The notes below the pieces were generated by a model. The model was not told the DNA's origin and made no database searches. It saw only the letters and a list, made by a program, of their open reading frames with translations. DNA of 64,000 nt from Tethya wilhelma (taxonomy: Eukaryota; Porifera; Demospongiae; Tethyida; Tethyidae): contig CAXIPT010000002.1 in assembly GCA_964030475.1 (NCBI GenBank), forward strand, positions 2,899,289 to 2,963,288, in the 5' to 3' direction. Positions 20,830 to 32,945 of this stretch are shown one piece after another. Position 1 is the stretch's first letter. Each line of letters begins with the position of its first letter. The position numbers and the translations under genes are program-made.

Positions 20830-23244
20830 GCATTTGCTATTGTGAAGGGGGGGAGACTGGGAAAGCCGGAATCACTGTATAATATTAAAAACCTGCATGG
20901 CCTCCCGCTTTATTTTGTACAGCTCCTTCTCTTTGGCCCAGCTGGTGTTGGCAAAACCTGCACCAAGGCAATAATGCTAGGACAAGAGATACCAATAATC
21001 CGACGAAGCACGCCCTTGGCCGAAAGGGCTGTTCACGTCTATAAAGCTCAAATTGCATCATCAAAGTGGGAGGAGCTTAGCCATGAAGATCAGGAAAAGA
21101 TTGTAGCACAAGCCGTCTTTTGCTGTGAAATAGATGAGTCCAATATCCCTTCTTTTCTTGAGACAGAAGGAATTGAAGAAGTTTATTCCCAAATAGAAAA
21201 GGTCACTGAAGAAGAGCCACTCCCAAAACGTCAAAAGTTAATGAATGACCCAGATCCCTCCTCTGCCACTGCAAAACCAAGATCTAAGCTAAAATCTCAA
21301 TCACTGATAGCAACAACTGACGACAAGCTTCTTGTGCTTATGGATAAGTGCTCCTTTGATGAACCAATGGACAGGATCAGCCGTGTACAGATGACTGATT
21401 CTGGAGGCCAGCCCCAATTCCATGAAGTGTTGCCGATCTTTCTTCGTGGTACTTCTGTGTACGTCTTTTTCCAGAAGCTTTCAGAAATGCTCGACGAGTA
21501 CTCCAAAGTTGAATACTTTGACGAAAATGGGCAATCTGTCTGTGAACCGTACACAGCATCCCTTACAAATCTTCAAATCTTTGAGCATTGCCTACGTGTC
21601 ATCCACTCACAGAAATCAAAAGGTGGAGAGGAAAAAACAGCTCAAATCATAGTGATTGGTACCTTTGAAGATGAAGCTGACAAGTGCTCAGAAAAAATTG
21701 AAACTAAAAACCAAAAGTTTCTAAAGCGTCTTCTACCAGAGTTTGAAAAAGAAATCATCTACTCAAGTCTCCATCCTAAGAATGTGATCTTCTCTTTGAA
21801 TGCAAGCTGTCCTGGGGAAGCTGGTAAAAAATGTATCGATCAAATATGCACCAAAATTTCCACCAAATGTGCAGGCAATCCAGTACAAGTCCCCATTCAA
21901 TACCATGCTTTAGAATTTTTGTTAAATGAGATGGCTAAAAATCTGAAAAGAGATGTTCTCACAAGGGAGGAATGTTTTCTAGTAGCTGAACAAAAGCTCC
22001 ACTCTGAAGAAGATTCTTTCGATGCAGCATTAGAGTTCCTCGATCAGCTAAATGTGATCTTTTACTTCCCAAATATCCTTCCGAGTGTGATTTTTGTTAA
22101 CACTCAAGTTCTTCTTGACAAAGTGACCGAATTAGTGTTAGCCATCCATAAACTACGACATAATTTATTGGATAAGTTATTAATTTTTACTCAACCCTGG
22201 CAGAGATTCAATGACCATGCTCTTGTGTCTGAAGAGTTCTTAGCACAGAGTTCCCATTTTGGAAAGCACTATATATATGTACCAAAATGCTTCACTCCAA
22301 AGGAGTTAGTTGATCTCTTTAGTGAGCTTCTCGTCTTTGCCAGGTTCAATGAGAAAGAGTTCTTTGTACCAGCTCTTCTTCCCGTGTTGTCCAAGGAAGG
22401 ATTAGATGGTCATCGTGTCGACCAGTCATCTGCAGCTGCTCCTGTTGTAGTATCTTTTGCTGGTGCCATTCCATGTCTTGGCGTCTTCTGTGCCTCAATT
22501 GTTCATCTCTTGTCGTCAAAGAATCACCATCCTTGTCCTTGGGAGTTGAAGATGGACTCCGACTCCACCACACCTAGCTGTTTGTACCGCAATTGTGTAG
22601 AATTCAAAATCTCCGATCATCCAGGAACAGTAATTTTTATTGATTCATTCAAACATTTTGAAATCCACATTCGTCTTCCAGAATGTGCATCAGACAATGC
22701 CACTGTGAACACAATCTGTTCTCTAGTACGCAATGCTGTGTTTGATGCTATCAGAAATGCGGATCTTGCTCTCCACTACAAGATCAGTGAACCCTCTCTG
22801 TGCTTGCTGTGTCCGTGCAAAGTGAATGAAAGTCATGGTGCAAAAATAGCTCCAAAATTTTTTATCTGTTCTAAAGACAGTGACTTTTGTGGCATACTTG
22901 CTCCAAATCATCTGGTGTGGTCTGAAGAACAATCTGTACCCCCCATCACTCATCTTACTGAAAGTGATATCCCTCAACTCATGGAGAAACTGGCACCCCA
23001 TGCTCCCAAATGGTCAATATTAGGAACAGCTCTTGGGTTTACACCAAGTGAACTTGATCTTATAGCTGCCAAGCCTCGTCTCTTCCATGGTGCTCCCACA
23101 ACCTACCTCACTGAAATGTTGTACCAATGGGTTCAATGGAGCCCATCAGACAAGACACACGCAAAGTATGCAACGTTAGATGAATTGAGACAAGCTCTGA
23201 GGAGCCGAATTGTAGGACTTGGTGCTTTGTCAGAAATCATTTGA
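20830..23244 (+). CDS. Roc-like GTPase with COR-like region and death domain (5' end open)
   Basis: A single frame of about 804 codons. It opens after TTGTAG (20829) and has no ATG before the P-loop, so the start must be in an upstream exon. Counting from 20842: P-loop GPAGVGKT at residues 32-39, a Roc-type switch DSGGQPQF at about 187-194, and a base-recognition-like GTFEDEADK at about 273-281 in place of the usual TH.D form. A COR-like helical region follows (about 350-450, with LEFLDQLNVIFYFPN). The last 90 residues form a classic death domain (KWSILGTALGFTPSELDLIA, later MLYQWVQW and LDELRQALRS). Roc-COR proteins are regulatory GTPases, and a terminal death domain suggests a signalling platform for cell death or immunity. 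It lies 1.3 kb upstream of the death-fold array on the same strand. Confidence 0.82.
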   Translation, partial: AFAIVKGGRLGKPESLYNIKNLHGLPLYFVQLLLFGPAGVGKTCTKAIMLGQEIPIIRRSTPLAERAVHVYKAQIASSKWEELSHEDQEKIVAQAVFCCEIDESNIPSFLETEGIEEVYSQIEKVTEEEPLPKRQKLMNDPDPSSATAKPRSKLKSQSLIATTDDKLLVLMDKCSFDEPMDRISRVQMTDSGGQPQFHEVLPIFLRGTSVYVFFQKLSEMLDEYSKVEYFDENGQSVCEPYTASLTNLQIFEHCLRVIHSQKSKGGEEKTAQIIVIGTFEDEADKCSEKIETKNQKFLKRLLPEFEKEIIYSSLHPKNVIFSLNASCPGEAGKKCIDQICTKISTKCAGNPVQVPIQYHALEFLLNEMAKNLKRDVLTREECFLVAEQKLHSEEDSFDAALEFLDQLNVIFYFPNILPSVIFVNTQVLLDKVTELVLAIHKLRHNLLDKLLIFTQPWQRFNDHALVSEEFLAQSSHFGKHYIYVPKCFTPKELVDLFSELLVFARFNEKEFFVPALLPVLSKEGLDGHRVDQSSAAAPVVVSFAGAIPCLGVFCASIVHLLSSKNHHPCPWELKMDSDSTTPSCLYRNCVEFKISDHPGTVIFIDSFKHFEIHIRLPECASDNATVNTICSLVRNAVFDAIRNADLALHYKISEPSLCLLCPCKVNESHGAKIAPKFFICSKDSDFCGILAPNHLVWSEEQSVPPITHLTESDIPQLMEKLAPHAPKWSILGTALGFTPSELDLIAAKPRLFHGAPTTYLTEMLYQWVQWSPSDKTHAKYATLDELRQALRSRIVGLGALSEII

Positions 23245-24416
23245 ATCACTGAGTTTTTGCTTGTTTGCTTGACAATGTTTGTTTTTTTGAATAAGCTTGA
23301 AAAGTTTGTTTTTTTGTTTTTTTTCTTTTTTTTCTTTTTGTCATAATTATGTTTATTATGGTTGCTTTTGTGACATTAGATTGTTGCATGTCTTGGTTCT
23401 CAATTCTTGTAGTTGTTTGTAAGCGTGGCCACATAGTCTTTTGATTTAATTTTTTTTGTCAGTAAATTGAAGCAATTTATTGCTGTTTGTGTGTGTGTTA
23501 TCTATATAATATTAAATGTTAAGGTTAATAAGTTACTGGTAGTAAATGTTTTGGTTATCTTTATCTCATGAGTCATGGAAATGCATTGTGTTTCATCTGT
23601 AGTTTTTGTGTTATATCCACAATACAATTTATTCAGTTCTTTGTTTTGCTATTGTGCAATATTGAGTATATACAGTTTGTAAAATTTTCAGTGATTAACT
23701 TACGCAGGCTAATGTGCATGCGTGACACCGCTGCGTGACCACGTGAGTGTGTTTCCTGGACCACCGGCATGCAGTCAGACCAGTATACTACTCCTTAGCC
23801 TGAAAATTTGTACAGTAATGATTCTTATCTCCTAAACATTAAAAATAACTGACTAGGGGTTAACCTTTATCTTTAGCTTTTCCTTTTTTCCTAATGGTTT
23901 TCTTCGCTTGATGCTTGTTTGTTGACTGACATTGGTACGAAGATTATTCTCAATAATTATACTGATATGTACCATGTGTTTGTACTTATACTTCTATTCT
24001 GTGTCTATGTTTTACTATTATAATAGCTACTGCCTACTACATCCGTACATTGAGTTCATCGTAAACCGCAATGGCGTGTTGGACTGAAGTTAGTTTTCCA
24101 CCAAAATTTCTTAGGATGAATTGTTGAGAGAGTTGAAAAACAAGCAATAATATTATATAAAAGTAACTTTTATAATTATACGAATAATAATCACCTGTTA
24201 TCACAATATCATGCATTCAAGACTTATCAAGCCACTGTGAAACTGCCTGCATGTGATCCGTATGGGGAATCCATGGATTCGGTACACAGCATCTGAAACC
24301 ATTATAGTTTGGAGAAGGTAACCCATTCTCTGTAAAGTAAGATGAAAAGAACGGTTTTGAAACTTGTTGCAATTGTACAGTTGCAGTGAATGCTGCTGGA
24401 ATGATCTTGTGACTTT
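23245..24416. other. 3' flank and intergenic region
   Basis: T-rich 3' untranslated-like sequence follows the stop. Near 23715-23760 GTGCATGCGTGACACCGC and CCACGTGAG resemble the promoter motifs used by neighbours. No gene supported. Confidence 0.5.
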
Positions 24417-24559
24417 GCACATGCGCAATTAGATCATATTCATAATCACGTGATCTGTGTTGTGGGCGTGTCTCGTATTTTGACAAAAATCTACTGATGT
24501 AACGCTCAAGAGCAACTGAAGATATCTCGAGCTATTTCAATACTATTTACACCACCATA
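24417..24559 (+). promoter_or_regulatory. Putative promoter, gene A (type 1)
   Basis: GCACATGCGCA (24417-24427), CACGTG (24447-24452) and GTGGGCG lie in the 140 bp before the ATG. The block is closely matched upstream of gene C (36906-36960) in motif order and spacing. NRF1/E-box identity is by consensus only. Confidence 0.55.
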
Positions 24560-26217
24560 ATGGCTAGCAACCCCAAGAAAGACAAGACAGAGACAAAACC
24601 AAAACGTAAGTTGATTCTTACTCTCAGGTGACAGACCACAGCCACTAAAGTTTGCAAAAACTCAACCTATGCTAAATTTTAACTGCCTAAAGTCAAGTCG
24701 GCTGTGGGTGGTCGGTTGCATGCCTGGCTCAGCTGTGGGGGCTCATTTCCTGATACTACTGTTATGTATAAAAGCATAGAAATTAGAAAGTCTTGCTGAC
24801 ATACCGGGGCATTGTAAATACATATATACCGTCTAAATTTTGGGCATAATTGTATGCTGGCCTGGTCATCATTACCATGAATATTAAAGTGTGGTGTTGT
24901 CCTGCATTCATGTTATGTCCTGCAAAATTTATGATAGTATCCTGTAGAATTAAGGTTGGCAAGTATGTGACTTTTAATCAACAAACATAATAGTTGACAT
25001 GTGATATACTTGGCAATGACAATTGTATAGTATTTTTGATATCCATTGCAGTACTATGTATAATGTGTCCAGGTAGATATAGTACAGTTTCATTGCCGTT
25101 ACAAAAATGCCTTGATCTGATCAGCACTATAATAGTATTGTGGTAGAGTAGGATTCAGCAAACCCAGGTTATTCTGACTCTATAGAGACTCCAATCAACA
25201 GTGAACTGTACTCAAGGCCTATATAATGGCATAACCCACATGTGATGCAATTAAGTACATAACTAGCAGCTGGTCCTGTATTTTCATCATTCATTTGAGC
25301 CTGTTCTTCCTACATATATATATAGTATTATTGTATCCACAAGAATCTAGACACTCAAGTTGACAAGTCATATATTATTATGGTGTATTTTTTTTCAATT
25401 CCCCTTTTCTCTCCTTTTTCACCCCTTAAAGGATCAGCGTCTGGCCTGTGAGTCGGACTAATCAAAATCTTGACAATAAATTTATCACCAAAGTCGTAGA
25501 CAAATTGGTGCTTGGGGGGTGTTCATATACTCCCAATCATACTGCTTGTACAATTGTTACATTCCTAAAAATTAATGTCAGAACTAGCTTCTGCTCGTTG
25601 TTAGATTCTTTTTTGTTCATTATAATTGCTTCAACTTACCTCAAAATGTGTCAAAATAATATGCATGCATCCACTCAGACACTCAAAAAAATTTCTGGTA
25701 TAGCATGCCTCCGCTGAAATTCCTCTAGCTCTGGTCCCTCCCGTGCATGCCCTGATCCCTGCCATGGTGTGTATACAGTTACTCTCTAGTAGATCTGATC
25801 TCGAACAGAAATCAGGCTCAGGGGAAATGTTTGTGGTACATGGAATGGTATAATAACCACCTCTTCCTTGGCTGACCAACACTTTGGTTTGCACACATGA
25901 TGATGACCCTTACCTATAACAACTGAATTATGTTGAAATGCATGTTTGTGGCATGATGAATCATGCTTAGCTCATAGAATAACACATAGCAGAAATGTTT
26001 GAAGAGGTAATTTCTTGCTGGTTTTGCATCTAGTTAGGACAATTATTATTTGATGTTAATTGTTCTAAGATATTTTAGATACTGGGGTACCGTACATGTG
26101 CATACCTTTACTATACAATTGTATGGTTTACTTTTCTGTTAGTTTCGCTACCCTTTTATCTAGTTGTTTATCTACAGGTGTGTATATGTGTGTGTATGTG
26201 TGTATTTGTGTGTGCAC

Positions 26218-26260
<43 letters not shown>

Positions 26261-26957
26261 CTTCATTGTTTCCATTTGTTCATGGCACTTGTTCCTCTCA
26301 TCATCATCACATGCATGATGGTCATATAGTGACAGTGACAAACAGTATCATTAAGTTCTATTACAGTGTCCCCTGCCCCGCCCCTCCCTCACTAGTCAGG
26401 TCCATCACTGACTGGACTCCATGCATGTAGTGGCTGGTTTTAGTTTAGCTGTCACTGATGATGAAAATATGATATTAGAGTTCTTTTCTCTCAACATGAC
26501 TGAATGTGTTCATCTCAATCTCTGATNAGTAGATCTGATCTCGAACAGAAATCAGGCTCAGGGGAAATGTTTGTGGTACATGGAATGGTATAATAACCAC
26601 CTCTTCCTTGGCTGACCAACACTTTGGTTTGCACACATGATGATGACCCTTACCTATAACAACTGAATTATGTTGAAATGCATGTTTGTGGCATGATGAA
26701 TCATGCTTAGCTCATAGAATAACACATAGCAGAAATGTTTGAAGAGGTAATTTCTTGCTGGTTTTGCATCTAGTTAGGACAATTATTATTTGATGTTAAT
26801 TGTTCTAAGATATTTTAGATACTGGGGTACCGTACATGTGCATACCTTTACTATACAATTGTATGGTTTACTTTTCTGTTAGTTTCGCTACCCTTTTATC
26901 TAGTTGTTTATCTACAGGTGTGTATATGTGTGTGTATGTGTGTATTTGTGTGTGCAC

Positions 26958-27004
<47 letters not shown>

Positions 27005-27268
27005 CTTCATTGTTTCCATTTGTTCATGGCACTTGTTCCTCTCATCATCATCACATGCATGATGGTCATATAGTGACAGTGACAAACAGTATCATTAAGT
27101 TCTATTACAGTGTCCCCTGCCCCGCCCCTCCCTCACTAGTCAGGTCCATCACTGACTGGACTCCATGCATGTAGTGGCTGGTTTTAGTTTAGCTGTCACT
27201 GATGATGAAAATATGATATTAGAGTTCTTTTCTCTCAACATGACTGAATGTGTTCATCTCAATCTCTG

Positions 27269-27317
<49 letters not shown>

Positions 27318-29488
27318 AGGTGCCCGCCTCACTGCTGACAATGTAGTTAAAGTACTACAGCAAGTGAGAGTCTCAGAGTGGTGGAGAAGCGAGAAATTGA
27401 ACTTCATCGGGAGAAAGATACTGGACATATCACAGGAACAACTCCAACTGATCACCAGCTCCTGTACTACTGATGAGCAACGTCTACAAGTTGTAGTCTC
27501 ATTTTGGCTCTCAAGATGTCCTTTTGCCTCTTGGAGATGGTTGATATGGAATCTTGAAGATTGGGATGAGGATGTCAATTATATTCCTCCGGAGATATAT
27601 GGCTTTTCTGAACCATTGACTGGTATGACATAAAGTAATACCAGCATACAAACCAGCTCACATGACATTTCTCACGTATAGCCATATATACATGCTGAAT
27701 TTGAAACCATGCACGAACACAATTGTGTTTTCTAAAGAGTAAGCATACTGAGTTGTTTGTGGTCCCATATGTGATTGCATGCATGGTTCACACTCCCGGT
27801 ACAGGCCTGTAGCCAGCTGGGGGGATTTACCTGATCATGAACCATCCTTGCAAAATACTGATATTCATATTATTTAATTATTCACTGACAGACCGACTGG
27901 TGTACATGTCACACAGTCTGATATCATCCATGACTGCTTATACTGAACTCCCTTTTTAAAATACTGGCTACGGGCCTGGAATAGCTTATAATTATATAAT
28001 ATTCTCACTTTGTCATCATAATACACTCATACTGAGCCACTCCCAAGTCACTGTTGGTACGACTAACAATTTTGATTTTTGATTATTATTAATATTCGTT
28101 TTTCTCCACAGACTCCAATATGAATGTTGAGACTCTAATGTCACTATTAAACACTCTGACTGTGGACAGACTGGGAATTTATCTTGGAATACCACTCCGT
28201 TGGAGAGCAGAGATACGACGACAGAGTACAACAGAAGAAGAAAAGAAACAGAAGTTCATAAAATATTTTTTAACCTGCAGTCCGTTTGCAGCTGACCTTA
28301 CTTATATAGCTGGTCAGCTGTACTATTGGGAGCAAAAAAGTGTTCTAGAGCAAGTGAAGAAATACCTACAGATAGTACCAGGTACAGCTGGTCAGACAAT
28401 GACATTGTGTACGTGTATATAGTGTACAGTATAATGTGTGCATATGGGCATTGATCATTAATGCACACATACTATATCAACATAAATAACTAGCATAACT
28501 GGTGATTTAAAGCAATAATATTATATTAATTTTATGTATTGTAATTACTATATTATAATAACTTTTTATATAAATATTATTATAACAATTTTATGTCAAA
28601 AAAATCATCAAAGCATGCAACATGAACCATGGTTTTGTGTGTTCATCTTTCGTTATTAGAGCCCACCCTCACTCTCAGCAATCTTACTGAAGCTCTGAAG
28701 CTGGTCCCTGACTCTGAATTTGATGGACTGCCATACTGGTTCAACATACCACAATCAAAGACAAAGGAGATGAAGAGAGATTGTGATTTGTCGGAATTCA
28801 AGAATTCTCTCCTCCAACTCTTTCTTGATCACCACCCCTGCCCATCTTGGAAGACCATAGCCTATGTAGTTTATAGGAAGGGAGAGTATGGAGCACTGGA
28901 AGTGATTCAAAGAGATTACTGCAGAGGTGATTCTGTTGTGCATGTGACACTGTGTGTTCATATTATAGTTGTTCTGTGTCATTATTTTAGACATTGTATT
29001 CTAATCAGCTGCTTATATAAAAGTGATAAATTCCCTGAGTGATTTAATTCTGTTGTGCATCTATATTAGTCTCGTGCCCAGACTCCTCCCCTCTTGGTTC
29101 ATCTAAGTCAGCAAGTTACAAATGATTATACATAATCCAGGTCTTCTACTCTGAGACTCACTATAAGTCTTGCAAAGCAAAGATGCAGCAATCTGATTGG
29201 CTTTACCTATAGTATATGCATCAGGACCAAACCTACGCTTGAAAAGTCACATGCATGTATGCATGACATATAATGTTATGCATTCGCCGAGTGAACACTC
29301 AACCAGAACCAAGAAATCTGTCATATACCACCAGACCCTCAATTTTTTCCCTTAATTACATGTCTAGGCATGAGAATATGTATGTATAACTAATTCATCA
29401 TGTTCAAGTTAAGTAATAATAATTATTTGTGTGTGACTGTGCGATGTGTGCATAATAAATTGACAGTGTCCACTTAGTATGTGTGTGT

Positions 29489-29535
<47 letters not shown>

Positions 29536-29712
29536 TGCACATGCACATGTACACACACACATGCATCAGATCCTCACTCTATATAAATTATAGGCATGAA
29601 TCTTCAAGATCTCTGTTTAAAGACTATCGTATCATTTATAGAAAATAATGAAGACATTGATTTGTTGCCTCTGCCAAAGAGACTAAAACTGGCTATTTCA
29701 AATTACAGTTAA
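24560..29712 (+). CDS. Gene A: triple death-fold protein, 334 aa
   Basis: Five exons (24560-24605, 27320-27622, 28112-28381, 28660-28926, 29594-29712) sum to 1005 bases with every junction in phase 1, confirming the model. Exon 1 encodes a basic N-terminus (MASNPKKDKTETKPKR). Exons 2, 3 and 4 each encode one death-fold repeat: [20 protein letters not shown] with SWRWLIW; TTEEEKKQKFIKYFL with LYYWEQKSVLEQVKKYLQI; and LQLFLDHHPCPSW with [12 protein letters not shown]. Exon 5 is a tail ([13 protein letters not shown]...LAISNYS). The alternation of charged helices around a late SW pair resembles death domains; no catalytic motif or signal peptide. Probably a cytoplasmic adaptor. Intron 1 is inflated by a likely assembly duplication. 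Confidence 0.8.
25788..27270. repeat. 740-bp direct duplication around an N (likely assembly artefact)
   Basis: 25788-26526 and 26528-27270 are essentially identical, with only the (TG)n length differing by about four bases. The first copy stops at CTCTGAT, exactly where the (TC)n run begins in the second, and the two are separated by a single N. This is the signature of two overlapping contig ends placed in tandem. Confidence 0.88.
27271..27315. repeat. (TC)n tract at the gene A exon 2 acceptor
   Basis: About 22 TC units run directly into the acceptor CTCTACAG, forming an expanded polypyrimidine tract. Genes B, C and D have only short TC-rich sequence here. Confidence 0.9.
29067..29374. mobile_element. 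Relic MITE in gene A intron 4
   Basis: TAGTCTCGTGCCCAGACTCC at the left and GTCTAGGCATGAGA at the right. Copies at the same intron position occur in B (34892-35288), C (right end near 41073) and D (45635-45886). Confidence 0.7.
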
Positions 29713-29978
29713 TTATCACATCTTCAGCTAACACTAAAAGTACCATTTGCCAGGTCCTGCTCATATTACCACTCTTTCTTTTGTGACACTCTATAAGACT
29801 ATGGAATCAGCTGCCAGCTAGCATCGTCTATTCTGAGAATATTGAGAGCTTCAAGTCACATTTATTGCAACACCTTTACTAAATTAATAATTATTTGGCA
29901 TTATTGATATTTGAAGGTGTTCATTGATTGAAATGTTAAAGGATTGCATTCTTGATTTACTGAACTCTCGTTATTATT

Positions 29979-30030
29979 ATGCGCATGCGCGCAATATGAT
30001 TGGGGCGAGCCTGCGCGAGCCCCACATAGT
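29979..30030 (+). promoter_or_regulatory. Orphan promoter-like block downstream of gene A
   Basis: ATTATTATGCGCATGCGCGC then AATATGAT matches the start of the B/D/E promoter type. It breaks off into GGGGCGAGCCTGCGCGAGCC, the tail of a mobile element. The region before it matches the sequence upstream of gene E. Probably a promoter copy split from its gene. Confidence 0.5.
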
Positions 30031-30179
30031 CTTGTAAACGATAAAATTTCTACTTGCTTGCTAGCTTATTTGTAGACGGTGGACACTTTCTGTATATTCA
30101 AATTATTCGAACGTGGTGTTGCAATATTAAAATTGATTTTTTTATGCAATATCACGTGTTAACTATTAATGTAGTAACT

Positions 30180-30275
30180 TTTCATGTCATGTGCCCGAAA
30201 TTGAGACATGCTAATACTTTTTGCAGCACTGCCCATTCCTACACTGCTTATTTTTTGAAATTTTTGCTACTTGTT
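30180..30275. mobile_element. Family M arm
   Basis: TCATGTGCCCGAAATTGAGA to CACTGCCCATTCCTACACTG; a solitary arm bordering the minisatellite. Confidence 0.75.
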
Positions 30276-30277
30276 AA

Positions 30278-32385
30278 TAACTTTTGCATCGATTGGTTTT
30301 GACATCAAATAGTTTGACATTGATAACTTTAACATCGAGTAAAATATTGACATCAATTGGTTTTGACATCGATTAAAATTGGACATCAATTGATTAGAAT
30401 TTAATTGACATGATTAGTTTTTGACATCGATTAGTTTGACATTGATAAGTTTAACACAACATCAAAGTTTTGTCATCGATTGGTTTTTACATCTATTGGT
30501 TTTAATATCGATCAGAATTTGATATCGATTGTTTTTGACATCGATTGGTTTAAAACTTGATATCGATTGGTTTTGACATCGATTTGTTTTAACATCGATC
30601 AGAACTTGACATTGGTTTTAATTGACATCGATTGGTTTTAACATCGATCAGAATTTGACATCGATTGGTTTTGACATTGATTGGTTTTAACATCGATCAG
30701 TATTTGACATCGATTGGTTTTAACATCGATTGGTTATAACATCGATCAGAATTTGACATCGATTGGTTTTGACATCGATCAGAATTTAACATCGATTGGT
30801 TTTAACATTGATCAGAATTTGACATCGATTGGTTTAAACATAGATCAGAATTTGATATTGATTGGTTTTGAGATCGATTTTTAACATTGATCAGAATTTG
30901 ACATCGATTGATTTTAACACCGATCAGAATTTGACATCGATTCGTTTTAGTTGACAAGATTGGTTTTAACATTGATCAGAATTTGACATTGATTGGTTTT
31001 GACATCGATTGGTTTTGACATCGATCAGAATTTTACATCAATCAGAATTTAAACATCGATTGGTTTTGACATCGATTGGTTTTAACATCGATCAGAATTT
31101 GACATCGATTGGTTTTGACATTGAGTGGTTTTAACATCGATCAGAATTTGTCATCGATCGGTTTTGACATCAATCAGAATTTGACATCGATTGGTTTTGT
31201 TTGACTTCTATTGGTTTTAACATAGATTGGTTTTGACATCGATCAGAATTTGACATTGATTGGTTTTGACATCGATTGGTTTTAAACATTGATCAGAATT
31301 TGACATAGATTGGTTTTACCATTGATCAGAATTTGACATCGATTGGTTTTGACATAGATTGGTTTTAACATCGATCAGAATTTGATATTGATTGGTATTG
31401 ACATCGAATATTTTTAACATTGATCAAAATTTGACATCGATTTGTTTTAACATTGATCAGACTTTGATATTGATTGGTTTTAACATCGATCAGACTTTGA
31501 TATTGATTGGTTTTAACATCAATTAGAAGTAAATTTTGATATTGATTGGTATATGACATCAATAGGTTTTAACATCAATTAGAAGTAAATTTTGATATTG
31601 ATTGGTTTTGACATCGATTGGTTTTGACATAGAGTGGTTTTAACATCGATTGGGTATAACATTGATCAGAATTTGACGTAGATTGGTTTTAACATCGATC
31701 AAAGTTTGACATCGATCAGTTTTGACATCGATCAGAATTTAAACATCGATCGGTTTTGACATAGATTGGTTTTAACATCGATCAGAATTTGACATCGATC
31801 GGTTTTGACATCGATCAGAATTTTACATCGATCAGAATTTTAACATTGATTGGTTTTGACATTGATTGGTTTTAACATCGATCAGAATTTGACATCGATT
31901 GGTTTTGACATCGATCAAAATTTGACATTGATCAGAATTTGACATCGATTGCTTTTGACATTGAGTGGTTTTAACATCGATCAGAATTTGACATTGATCA
32001 GTTTTGACATCGATCAGAATTTGACATTGATCAGTTTTGACATCGATCAGAATTTGACATTGATTGGTTTTGACATCGATTGGTTTTAACATCGATCAGA
32101 ATTTGACATCGATTGGTTTTGACATGGATTAGTTTGACATTGTTTGGTTTTAACATCGATCAGAATTTGACATCGATTGGTTTTGACATGGATTAGTTTG
32201 ACATTGTTTGGTTTTAACATTGATCAGATTTGACGTCGATTGGTTTTGACATCGATTGGTTCTAGCATTGATCAAAATTTGATATCGATTTGTTTTGACA
32301 ACGATTGGTTTCGGTTTTGACATCGATAAGTTTTGACATCGATATAGATTAGTTTGACATTGTTTGGTTTTAACATCGATATAAA
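30278..32385. repeat. 2.1-kb ATCGAT minisatellite
   Basis: Alternating 16-17-base half units, GACATCGATTGGTTTT and AACATCGATCAGAATTT, give a period of about 33 bp with mixed order. Most units retain the palindrome ATCGAT or a one-base variant. Open frames across it (repeated NQCQ/KTN peptides on the minus strand) are by-products. It separates genes A and B. Confidence 0.95.
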
Positions 32386-32810
32386 TTTTTATTCTTAGGA
32401 ATAATCTGGTAGTCTAGAGATTGCAGTTAATTAATTGCCACAGCCTACGGAAAGGAAAGCATGAAACATTGAAAATACCATCATTTTACTTTGTTTGAAT
32501 GTCTTTTAGACAGTATGCATATGTAATCACCTTAGATGTGGACAATAATGATGTGAGATTCTTTAATTAGACTGGTTCTTCACTAATTGTAAGTCTTGAG
32601 CTTCACCGAGTAACTGCATGTTAATCTGCTGACGACAATCATTAATCGTGTCGCCTTAATGAACTAGCTGGACAAGACTATTATATGACAGAGCCCTCCC
32701 TGATAGGAGGTACGAGGTAGGAGAAGTAGTAATAATTAAATAGATATTGTGAGGATCCACGGAGAAAACGGCTTGTTGATTTAAATTCTAAGGGATTGCT
32801 TCCTTGATCT
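32386..32810. other. Spacer before gene B
   Basis: No gene or element ends recognised. The last 40 bases (AAGGGATTGCTTCCTTGATC) match the sequence preceding the gene E promoter. Confidence 0.5.
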
Positions 32811-32945
32811 TATTATGCGTATGCGCGTTCCTATGATAAGATGGTCACGTGATATTTGTGTAGGAGGGCCTCGTATCAGTGTTGACTGGCAAGCCTTATG
32901 TGAAGCCAATACTAGCTACTCTATTGGAGCCTTAACACCACCCCA
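32811..32945 (+). promoter_or_regulatory. Putative promoter, gene B (type 2)
   Basis: ATTATGCGTATGCGCG, then AAGATGGTCACGTGATATTT about 15 bases later. The fused AAGATGG-TCACGTG block is shared with gene D and, with one change, gene E. Confidence 0.55.

Noticed and set aside
26096..27174. Cys-Val rich open frames
   Set aside because: They are translations of (TG)n microsatellites, as at 35369-35662, 41058-41650, 42812-43123 and 62543-62771.
31365..32092. Repeat peptides (KTNQCQ-type) on the minus strand
   Set aside because: By-products of the ATCGAT minisatellite; the frame is not kept along the array.
30278..32385. CRISPR-like array
   Set aside because: No constant repeat with unique spacers; a eukaryotic minisatellite of two alternating half units.
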